From Diadema setosum (taxonomy: Eukaryota; Echinodermata; Echinoidea; Diadematoida; Diadematidae): 64,000 bases of DNA. The position numbers were made by a program, and so were the translations under genes. The notes beneath the pieces were generated by a model. It had not been told where the DNA came from and ran no database searches. It worked only from the letters and a program-made list of their open reading frames with translations. How positions within the stretch are numbered: position 1 is the first letter of the stretch; every line of letters starts with the position of its first letter. Shown in pieces: positions 36,900-48,657 of the stretch. The DNA is taken from NCBI RefSeq assembly GCF_964275005.1, contig NC_092695.1:8275832-8339831 (forward strand). The letters run 5' to 3'.

Positions 36900-37324
36900 G
36901 GCTGCGTTTATCATCTTTCCCCTGTGTGAATCAGCTTTCAAAAGCAGTTTCCAAAGCCCTTTCGAAAGCCGTTTCCAAAGCCCTTTATAAACAGCCTCCA
37001 AAATAGTTGCGTTTATCAACTCATCACGAACACGAAAACTGGCCTTGTCACTGTGCAGCTGCATTGCGCATTTTGGTTCGTAACCGCAGTACAAAGCCGT
37101 TTCAAAACAGCTTTACGTTTATCTCGCTTCAAAGGGCTTCTAGAAACAGGTTTCTGGAAACCTGTTTCGGAAACCTGTTTTGAAAAGCACAAATTTGCAG
37201 TTTTCAAAAAGGTTTTCCGAATCCAATAATCAAAACAGCTTTGTGTTTATCATCTCGTAAAAATTCCCCGAAAGCCGTTTGGAAAACCTGTTTCTGCCGA
37301 GAAAAGGAGTTGATAAACGCACCC
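36900..37324. mobile_element. 425-bp PIF/Harbinger-type MITE upstream of CAPN15
   Basis: GGCTGCGTTTATCATC and GTTGATAAACGCACCC are inverted, with TTA on both sides (36897-36899, 37325-37327). The interior has many AAAGCC(G/C)TTT(C/A) subrepeats. It ends about 125 bases before the acceptor of the CAPN15 start exon. Confidence 0.8.
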
Positions 37325-37450
37325 TTACATGCCTCAAATTGTCAGTCATTTGTGATTATAGATTGTGAATACTATATTGCTGTAATGCCACTTTGCCTCT
37401 ATTTCTTCTTTCTGCCATGTATTCCATCTTCTTTTCTCTATTCCTTTCAG

Positions 37451-37582
37451 ATCTCTTAAGCCTGTGGGTCACTGGATGATGTCTCTGTGAAGTTTGTGGG
37501 TATGTCTATGGCTTCAGATGTTCATCAAACAAGAGTTTAAGTCTTGACACGGTTTTGAAATCATCTTCACACAGTCAACAAA
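37451..37582 (+). other. CAPN15: CAPN15 5' untranslated part of first coding exon
   Basis: A polypyrimidine tract and TTTCAG end at 37450, so this leader is probably spliced to an upstream noncoding exon. It has no ATG in frame with the calpain start before 37583. Confidence 0.6.
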
Positions 37583-38854
37583 ATGGCAGAAGACACAAAA
37601 ACTGTGCCATCCAATGCTAGTCATAGTTGGACTTGTAAGACATGCACTCTGATAAATTATGGTGAGACATTGGCATGCCAGGTGTGCAACACCGAACGCC
37701 CTGCCAGTCAGCCGCTTGTTGTGGACCTCACCAGCACCAGGGGGGCAGAATCCACCCCAGTCGTGCCATCTCCACCCCCTCCACAGAGCCCCTCACTGAG
37801 AGATATGCCCTCCATGTTCCGAGCTGCCAAAAACTACATCGCTGACCAAATTGTGCCAGCCATTGTGAACACGTGGAGTCCACCTTCAAGTCCAAGAACT
37901 AAGGATTCGAAAGCTGGGTCTGAGGAATCCGTGACACCTGCATCCCCTGGAGTGGAAGGGATAAATGTGGAGCTGAAGGAGAGGAATGGCATCCTGCCAG
38001 AAGAGTGGAGTTGTTGGCGCTGTACATACACAAACACCAGACAGGCAAAATTTTGTGTTATGTGTGGGAGTAGGAAAGAAAAATTTGTTCCCACCGACAT
38101 ACCAGAGCATCTCATGGTCTCACCGACATCGGTGAACCCTCCTACAAGTATAAGCTTGATGTCAGAAGAACAGATAAGTAACCACATCAGCGGCTTGTCT
38201 GTGTCTCCGTTGAAGGCAGATAAAGATGTGATCAAAGACATCTCTCCTGAGTCTCCTTTCTATGCACCATCCTCATCATCCCCTGACAGTACACCGGAAG
38301 GGGCGGATGAGGAAATTATAGATCTGGCTGAGGATGATATAGAATCTTTATCTCTTGGCGTCAACCTGGAAGTGGGGGCAGGAATAGGTCAACATCGAAC
38401 TGCCGTCCGCAGGAAAGATTGGGCATGCCAGCAGTGTACTCTTGAAAACAAGGAGGACAGCAAGGAGTGCATAGCTTGCGGCCACAGCAAACCATCCACG
38501 CAAGGTGCCAGCCTCTTCCAGCCCAAGGAGAATGAATGGTCGTGTCGCGAATGTACGTACATCAATCTCGACGAGATGACAGCGTGCTGCATGTGTGAAA
38601 CCCCAAGACTGTCAGACAGAACCCGCGGCGCCAATCGCAGTGGCCAGTGGAGTTGTGCGGAATGCAAACACTTGAATCCAAATGCGTCTACAAGCTGTGC
38701 TTTTTGCGGGAATATGCCAATTTGGGATGGTGCTGCCACAACGGAAAGGCAAGCATGCAAGCGGCAGAAAAGCATCATGACGGAGTCGAAGCGCAAGCAC
38801 GATATGCTTGAAGCTGGAAAGCAGTTCAACAAAATCAGACAGTCCTGCAAAATG
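37583..38854 (+). CDS. CAPN15: CAPN15 coding exon 1 (five zinc fingers)
   Basis: The exon has exactly 424 codons and donor AAAATG|GTGAGA. It encodes five fingers of the form W-x-C-x2-C-x10-C-x2-C. Fingers 1 and 2 are separated by a Ser/Pro-rich linker and fingers 2 and 3 by an acidic linker with [14 protein letters not shown]. RanBP2-type fingers of this type often bind ubiquitin or RNA. Which one applies here cannot be told from sequence. Confidence 0.97.
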
Positions 38855-41800
38855 GTGAGAATTACTCTAAAACTCTAAAAGTTTGTGATCTGATGGGTTT
38901 GGATGGAAGTGAAAGTGTTCACAGTACAGTTATACACATTTGTCTTGATATCTCTGGTGTGCCTGCTTCCTTACTAACTATTTACACTTGGAATTTGCAC
39001 TGTCAAAGAAAACTTGAATTTGGTATCACTAGGTGCTGTACAGTGTATACATCCTTCATCATGGGAAAAGACCACAAAGAACCAAGTCTATGTCATTCAT
39101 TGGAATAGAAACTATGATCATTAAAGGACATTTCTGATTGGTCATTGTGGCAAAGAGTTGTCGTGAAACTGTAGCATGCATACTATATTCCTCTATTAGA
39201 ATGTACACTCTAAAAAGTACATGGTTCAAAAGGAAATAATTTATCTTGCAGTAAGCTTATAGAGAAAAGAGAAACCATCCTTAATCCTATATGTGCTTTG
39301 AGTACCAATTGGCACTGAAAAACTCCACAGCATTGCACACACTGTCCAAAGTCCTGGCACTGAAAAGGGTTAATCTGTCATTATCCTAATTGATTTTTCA
39401 AATGTAGCATTTAATCGCATTGAAAGGGTGAGCATGTGTGTTGTGAGTGGTATTATCTGTAAAATGAGATTATTGACAGATCCAATTAGTAGATGTTTTA
39501 TTCCAAAGTACAAAGGAATTATGCATGACTGACAATGTATTGGGATTGTTTACATCTGTCACAATGCACTTAAAGTGGGAATCTGCCAGGACGACATTTA
39601 TCAGGCATATATAGGGGAAAAAAAGCATATGAGAAAGTCTCTGGCAATGTTTTGTTCTATTTTTATCTCAAATATCGTCTCAAATCTGTTTAACTTTCTT
39701 CTCTGTAGCTGAAGACAGAATTCATCGATGACACCTTTCCACCGATCCCCAGCTCATTGTTCTTTCCCAACTCAAAGTCTGCCCACGCCTACCCTGAAGG
39801 TTTTGAATGTCGATGGCTTCGCCCATCCAAGGTCCAGCTCAAACCCTGTGACGACTCCCCTCTCCCCTGGGTGATCTTCAGGAACCCACGCCCTAGTGAC
39901 ATCTCTCAGGGTGTGCTGGGAAACTGCTGGTAATGTACCGCTAAGTCTGCACAACAGCACAAGATGCCAACTGAGCGCGTCAAAATAACAACCCATGCGT
40001 TTGAAGCAGTTATCTTGGAGCGTGTACCGCAAATCGCATTTTCCATGCGCGCTTGTGAATTCAGAGTATTTTCTTTACATGTGAGTAAAATATTTTAAGT
40101 ATCTACATTGTATTGATAGAAAAACATTAGGGTGTCGATGTGTTGGATGCCCAACTATACCATTCAGTATAATTTTATATGCATCAAGCTGGGTCACAAC
40201 ATTAAGAATTCCAATTTTCACCGTTGCAGCTTGCCCATTCCCTAATGTTCACAAAACAAACAAATAGTACCATGTGCAGTGACTTTAACTACACATGAAT
40301 ATCCTGTCTCATTTTGCTGCTGGCACAACTTTGTAGCGTGGCTAACTGCCCACATCCTAAAGTATAGTTCAGTCTGTTGGTTTTGCACATGTCAGCTAAT
40401 TCAGGTTTATGTGGGAAAAAGAGAGAAGCATTGTAAAAAAGAGGAAAATATAGGAAAAAGGTGAAATGGGGACTTATGGGAACTGGGCCCATTCCAATAT
40501 AAGGGTTGATATCAAACTTGTGTCCAATAACGTTTGAGTATAATAGACTGATTGTACATTTATTTGACATCAAGAATGCATTTCTTATAATGTCAAATAC
40601 AGGTTCTTGAGTGCCTTGTCGGTTTTGGCGGAGAAAGCTGAACTGCTGGAGCGCATCATGATCACCCAGGAGGTGAACACAGAGGGCGCCTATCAAGTAA
40701 GGTTGTGTCGCGATGGAATCTGGGAGACTGTGCTCATTGATGACCTACTTCCTTGTCAAGACAAAGGCTACCTCATTTACTCCAAGGTGTGTGCTTAATA
40801 AGGAACAGCTTTAGAATGTATAATAGAATATATGACGAACCCACTTTTTGCAGCCACAATGCTTGAGTGGATAAAGATCAACAATTTTAAAAGTCGTTGC
40901 TTCTTGACAAGCATTTAGTGCAGATATGATCCAGTTTGAAGTTTTGCTTCTGAATGAATAAATGAAGGCCATCCAGTTTGAAAGTTCAACATTATTTTTT
41001 ATTGATGTATGTGGATTCAAAATAACATTTGACACAGAGTTCCTTGCAATTGTCATGTAGATAAGTAATGAAGAATTTTTTTAAAATATATCTTAGTAAT
41101 CATTATTATTATTATTTATTTGGCATTTCAACGTGAAATACAAATAGAAAAACATGATATGAAGAATCAGTGTGGTGATTCTAGGTGCATACCACTGGTT
41201 GCCAGACGATTACGAGGCCCCGTTGTTAAACGAGTTTTAAGTTACAGACTATTTAAGTTAAGTTTTAAGTTACAGACTATGTCCAGTAGTGGTATGACAA
41301 TCAACACAGTATTATAGACAGGCACATAAACGTAGATAATGCAAATCACTCCCCCATATTTATACGCTTCTCAGGCGAAGAGGAAGCAGTTATGGGTTCC
41401 CCTGATTGAGAAAGCTTTGGCCAAGATGAGTGGTTGCTATGAAGCTCTGACTGCTGGTCGGTGTATCGAGGGCTTGGCAACACTCACTGGAGCCCCGTGT
41501 GAAAGTCTCCAGCTACATCCCCCTGGTGAGTCATGAGGACCGGTAGCAGAGAAATATTGATGATTTTGGTTAAGTGAGATGATACAGCATTTTGAATGAG
41601 TTATGTTTGTATTTGATAGCATCTTTCTGTCTTACAGTGTATTTTTTCCTCCTTCAACCGCATAGAGATGTGCAGTGGTAGTGACATTTGCGATAAAACC
41701 ATCTTGTCATCATCAAAATTAATGTTGATGATGATTATGATGATAATGATTGATAATGATGATGGTGGTGATGAAGATGGTGGTGGTGGTGGTAGTGATG

Positions 41801-44800
41801 ATTATGATAATGTTGATGATAATGATGGTGATGACTGTGGTTGTGGTGACGGTAGTAATGATGACCGTAGTGTTGATGTTGAAAAAAAAAAAAATGAAAT
41901 GAGCAGGGATATTGTAATACAATGAATAGGACTCATATCTCAATAAGATTGTTTGTTATTTTGAGTCCTACCTTGCACATGCATCCTTGAACAATCCATC
42001 TCAACATTGGTGTATAAATCAGAGCCTGATATTGCTGATGACAGTAAGCCCCACTGCAAGTGCAATATGGGCATTGAAAAGGCACCTCTTGGTAGATAAA
42101 AGCATATTATTGTGAAATGAAATTTATGTGTTACATTGATTATTGGTAAAAATGATGATGATGATGATGATGATGAAAACAAAATTGAAATTTATACCAT
42201 ACTTTCTTACATGGTGGTAGCAGTGTCATGTAAATGATCTTTATTATGATGACAATAATATGAAGATATTGAATACAGAGCTCTAAAATTAAGTTTCCAT
42301 TGTTTATTGAGATCTAACACTAAAAGGATTGCTATACTGGAAAGAAAGCTTTAATTTGATGATGACTGTGATGAAGTTGATGATGTCATGATATTTCTAA
42401 CATGATATATAATTGTAGTAAGACTGTCTAGATACTAGTGCTTGTCATTTTAGTGAAGTTGTCAATGCCATTCCAAAGACAGATAAAGAGATTTGGTTGG
42501 TATGTTGTGATGAGGTGCACGGAATAATCCATAAAATTAATTAGCCATTTAATTCACAGTCACTTGTGCCATGCCATTCTTTTTGTATGCAGGCAAAAAT
42601 CAAAGTTCTGTAGATCCAGACCTTATTTGGGCAAAGTTGATCAGTGCAAAAGAAGCAGGGTGAGTGAATCATCATTATAAGTTATAATTTTCACAACTAT
42701 TTAGAGTTTGCTTTAAGTTTATTTTATTCTTCCTTTGATATTTTGGTAATCAATATGTCTGTCAGTTTTTATATTTATCTGTCCTCGTGCAAAACATTTA
42801 TTCCTTTTTCCCATGATAAATCTAGAATAAATTGATATTACTTAATCCATCTTTGCATATGTGAGATCACACACTACCCTATCATTCTCTGTGGCCAAAA
42901 GTTCACATTTCAATCAATAATTAGAAAAAGTGAAATGAATAAGATTTAGACATTAATAAGTATGATACTGCATTTCCTGTATTCATGTATGATGAAAATA
43001 GTTAAGCTTAATGGTAAGTGATGCAATATTACATTTCTTTTTCTGTATTTGTAGCTGCAATTATACATGTTTGTACACAACAATAAGCATTGTTCATCAC
43101 CGCTGCTCAAGCCTCTGATTTGTAACATTAAGATGGTAGGATTTGTACATTTTATTGTCCTTTGATGTTCAAAAAATTTGTGGATTTGTCATTGAAATTT
43201 CTTTGACCTTCACATACTGTAAAGTACAAATTACATTCCTCTTGTGTGTTTACATCGCATTTCACCATGACAGGTATCTTATGGGTGCATCATGTGGCAG
43301 CGGAAATATGAAAGTAAACCCACGTCATTATGAAGAGGTGGGACTAAGACCAAGACATTCCTATTCAGTATTAAACATTCAGGACATATTTGGTGAAAGG
43401 TGAGTGTCACAGAATGTGGTACATGCAATCAAGTAATTTAAGTGTGCTGCACTAGATGCAAAATCCTGTTCAAAAAGCTGCACATAAATTACCCATGAAA
43501 TCATATTACGTGAAGAAGAGATCTATCTCCATACAATACAGTAATTTTGATATTCCTGAGATAAATCTCAATAATACTCCTCTCCATGACCTGTATTTTG
43601 CTTCATGGTTATTTTGACCATTGTATTAAAGAAGGGCTTTGTAATTCATTTAGTGTGTACACTAGGGTGACTCGTCATGTTTTGTCATATAATTCATATC
43701 AAAGTACCAAAACTTTATCTTGGTATACATTTGTATGTGATAACAAGCTGCACAAGCTCGTAAATGTTTTGGAGCACCTTTGAAGCATTTTCATGCTGAG
43801 CTCAAAGTGTGGATGCAAAATGGAATGTTTGCCATGCAGCACTCTACAAATGCAGTGACTGATTTTGTTGAAAAGATTCTTTTTGCACTGTTTTCAGCTG
43901 CATTGCTGTGCATTATGATTAATCTTTCTTTTCATGAGAATAATATAAAAAAACTAATTGTTCTGTTTTCAAATTCCCTGTAAACCCTTGCCCATGATTT
44001 CACCATTATCTTTGACCCACAAAAGTCGAAACAGTTGATTAGCACACCTGAACCTTTACTCGGTCTGACAAAAAAAAAATCAGTTTTGTCCATTACCTGA
44101 GACATGTTGTTCATTGCTTGTTGGTGTAGTACATGTATGTCTCATAAGAGCCCATTCTATACCTGTGTACTAACACGTCAGGTTGATTCAGCTGCGTAAC
44201 CCTTGGGGTCACTTCTCCTGGAACGGTGACTGGTCCGACGGCTCTCCACTGTGGACAAGTGATATGAAGGAGACCCTCTTACCGCATGGCGCTGACGAGG
44301 GGATTTTTTGGATGTCTCTCAAGGATATGATTAAGTAAGATATAGAGATAGATATAAGATATAAATAAGTAAGATAGGTATAGACAAGTCTATGAAAGCT
44401 TATGAGAGATGCAGTGCATTGTAAGTTTTCATTTTTTTTTAATGATCTAGGAGAATCAATTTAGGAATACTTGAAGATGACTAGTTTTTAGTCATGAAAT
44501 TTCTTGTACATAGGATCACTCAGGTGTTGCTCATTTGCTGAAATGATAAGATCCAACCAATGTATAGACACTTGTGGTCAGATAGTACACTGTATGTGAA
44601 TGTAGACAGTATGGGACCAAACCAGAATTTCATGTGGCATTTGGAATAGGAGTTGTGACAGCCATGAAAATGTGCTGTGACATCCAAACAAAATTATCTC
44701 CTATCCTAGGGAAATGAAATACTGCCTGAAGTAGGATTTTGAATTTTTTGGATGATTCTGACCTTGTGACTTGTAAATCAGAATACAAATTCATGCCCTG

Positions 44801-47800
44801 GAATGCCCCAAAATGGCGGTGTGGCTCTCCTTCATGTATTTTCACTTGAGGCAAACTACAGCTCAGGGTAGAATTAAGTCATTCACTGCATTGCACACTT
44901 CATCCTGTTCAGTGTCATACACATTACATGTGATCATCACCAGCAGTTTATAAGTTTGTGGCACTTGAGGCAACATTGAATCATGACTAGCTGTCTAACC
45001 CTTTCACTGCCAGGGACTTTGGACAGTGTGCACAATGCTATGGAGTTTTCTGTGCCAATCAGTACTCAAAGCACTCAAAGGGTTAAATAGTGGCATTGAC
45101 AATGGCAGAGAAACCTATACCTCTTATGAGAAGGACCCTGATTAATTGGAAGAACATAGAATATCAGTCTGATGTGTCATGTAAAGAAACTGGACATTGA
45201 CAGTACCTATTATACCATCTGGCAGTGTGTTAACCACACAGGGGATATGATGCTAAAGGGAAATCCAGTTTTCTGTATGCTAATGATATTAATACGTATA
45301 GTGCTACAAATCCTTGTCATGATTGGTGTAGTGCCAGGTCCCATTTTGGCATTGTTAGCGTGCGAGCAAATTTTAATGTTGATACACACAACTGTATAAG
45401 TACTTACAACAAGGTTAGAATAAATGATATGGGTATTGCCTTGTTGAGCCACTGGCAAATGAAACTAAGCACTTGTAGAGTGTTTATGTGCTTGGCAATA
45501 ATCCACCATTTGCTGTGACTCATTTAATTTCTACTTTTCTTTCTGTTTTTTTTTTTCTTTTGTGCATTTATCTAAAAGGAAAACAACTTCCTTATCCAGA
45601 GAGTTTTTGCTTGTGCTAATATCTGGTACTCTAAGATAGGGAAATGCTCAAGTGGCACAGCCAATGCCCCACATACAACTGGCCTTGGAAAATTCAGCAG
45701 ATGCTCTGTGTTGTGAGAAATAGACACTTGTGCAATGAAAAATGCTTTCATTCCTCAAACTATAAAGTCATATTGTCTCTTTTCTCACCAATCCAAGGTA
45801 ATGACCCATGAATACCAGCTTATGTGAACTACTAGTGCATGGAATATACCACACAGGATTAAAAAAAAAAATAGATATCAGCCAGTAATTCAGTATTCAG
45901 CCTGTGGGAGAGATATAATGCTCTTTCTGATTGATAAAGATAGGTCATTTAAGCTACCAATAAGAAAAGAAAATCACATTCCTCAAAGATGCCTCAATGT
46001 CATTAAATGAAAACATGAAATGAGTGAAACACGAAATGGAATGAACTCAACAGAAAAGAATTTTGGAAGGCAAAATTAATCCATATTTGTCATGCATTGG
46101 AAGCATTTTTTTTTCTTTGTAAGTATTTCTTTGGTTGTGACTTCTATCAAAACTTAGATACTTTGATTGTGTCGACATTTGCAAGCTGCGACCAGAGTGG
46201 ACTGAAAATAGACTACAGGGTAGTATTCCTGCTGGTGTACAGGCTGCTGTGCCTCTCAAGGTCACTGTCCTGAAGGTCACTGAACCTACAGAGGTGGATT
46301 TCACTCTGTACCAGACATGGAGGTATTGTAATCATTTCATCGTGCATTTTATTTCATTCTTCAAGGGAATGAAATGTGTACTGTGTTTATGCTTTCTGTT
46401 GAATGTTCATCCAAAATAAATGATAGTCTTTTGGCATGTTAGAGGAATGCTGTGGAAATGAAACAAACAAACAACCCATCAACAACTATGCTTATGAATA
46501 TGTCTCGATACCAGGTGATCAATGGATTATTTCTCATAAATTTAAACCGCATGTGTTGACCATACAGATATAATAATGGTATTACAACCTAATTTGTGTA
46601 GTGCACATCGCTTCAGTCTCTATGTGTGCATCAATAAAGAAATAACAAGGGGTTGAATATGTGTTGAGTTCTCAATTTTAGCAGCATAAGCTTTTCTCAA
46701 CAGAAAAGTTTCGATAACTTTCTTAAATACAGACAGCAAATCTGCATTTATAATGATTACAGTCTGGCAAACTGTCCAATACACTGTAAATCTGTAGAGG
46801 CAGCTTGAAATGAACATAACGCATGACACCTTCACAGTAATTTCACATCTCACACTGGGTACATGTGTTACCCCATCACAGGAGACTGGAGCGGGCGTCT
46901 CGTAACCCCCTGGACCTGACCATCGTGGTGCTGAAGGCAATCGGCATGACGACGAGGAACATGTCGCAGGTCGTCAGCTTCAGCAAGCGTCAGCTGCGGG
47001 CATTCGTGGGCTGCAGCGCCATCCTGGACAAAGGCATGTACGTCATCGTCTGCCTCGCGTTTAACCACTGGCAGATTGGTCAGCCCAGGAGTGGTAAGTT
47101 GAAGGGGAGTACGGGAAAAGGGGAGAAGGGGGTGGGGGGGGGGGGGGGTAGGGAGATGTTTAGTGGCAAACCTCCCTTTTGAGTAAAGGTATCTCTACTA
47201 AGTGGTGAGATTTTCGTTATACTCTACATCCCGAGCAGTAATATTAAGAAAAGTTAGGTTGCTTGTTTCAGAGAAATGAAGTGCCGTGATAATGCACTAA
47301 GTTTTAGTAAAACAAATGATATGATTCTTTGGAACATACTGTAGAATGAGGAATGTTTGTATGCATTTTAATTTTGTGAGAGCCAAGATTCGCAAAATTA
47401 GAGTGCACACAAAGGCTCCTGTCTACTCATTATATGCAGTGAATGCCAGAGGCACTTCACGAAAATTTAATGCCGCTAAAATATCATGTTTTAGAGTATG
47501 TAGTGTATGTTTACATTGTTACTTTGTGTGCAATGAATGTGATTACTTCAGATTGGTCAGAGAAGATGACCTGAGTGCTGTAGTTGTTGAGCTGGCTCTA
47601 TCCCCACCTGGACTGTACATCCAGGACTATTCATTGGAGTTTATAATAAATGAATTGATGATGATGATAGGAGTTATGATAATAAAAAGGAAATGTGAAA
47701 ATGATAATGCCAGTGTACTCGAACTGTTTGCACATGTGAAGCAAATATTGATAATTGCATAAGTGAATATTTAGTAGTAGTAATAGTGTGTAGTAGTTAG

Positions 47801-48593
47801 TTGTTGTTGTAGTTGTTGTAATGATGATAGTACAAAATGATAATAGCCGTAATCATACCAGCGGCAATAGTGAAATTAATGATAATAATGCTAAGTAAAA
47901 GGATAGAAATTATGATAATAGTCTTATAAGTGATGATGGTGATATCACATATAATTTCTTTATGATAATAATAATAATAGATATGGAAGTAATGTACAAG
48001 TCTTTCCATGGTCACATGATCTACTTACCAGGTCCATCCAGCCCTCCCCCAGTAACCCACAATGACTACACACTGGCAGTGCACAGTGCCAAGGCTGTTG
48101 AAGTGAGACAAATGATCGCCTCAAAGACTTGCATCTCGGATGCTATCATCCAGCTGGCGGTCCAGAAAGGGAAGCGACACGAAGTGAGCCTTTTTCCTTT
48201 TTTCCCTCTTTCTGACTCATGTTCTAACTTTCCTCTTTGCAGACCGTCATGGGAGGTGACCTGGGCACCGTTTCATGAAAGTTGTCAGCCCTGACAAGTT
48301 TTCAGTGTCTGACAATTTCGGTAAAATCCTTGGTTTTTGACAGGCTGAGAAGCTCTGGCAACTGACTGGTAATTGTCAGAAACTGACAACTTGTTAGGGC
48401 TGACAACTTTCATGAAACAGTGCCCTGGTCTACATGAGAGATCCCTCAGGAAAGAAGAAGCTGTATTCAACATATGGAAGATCATTAGAAATTACTATTT
48501 GGGAATATTTTTTTTTCCATTTATTCAGTTTTTTAAAACTCTCAAGTATGGAGGTTTGAAGCAGTAGTAGTAGTAGTATAAGTAGCAGTTGGA

Positions 48594-48657
<64 letters not shown>

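Noticed and set aside
37834..38241. 135-codon minus-strand frame, and similar ones to 38850
   Set aside because: Antisense shadows of the CAPN15 zinc-finger exon.
47340..47500. MITE of the GCGAAAA type after CATACTGTAGAATGAG
   Set aside because: GCAAAATTAG and GAAAATTTAATGC words resemble the CTGTATAC family, but a matching opposite terminus was not found.
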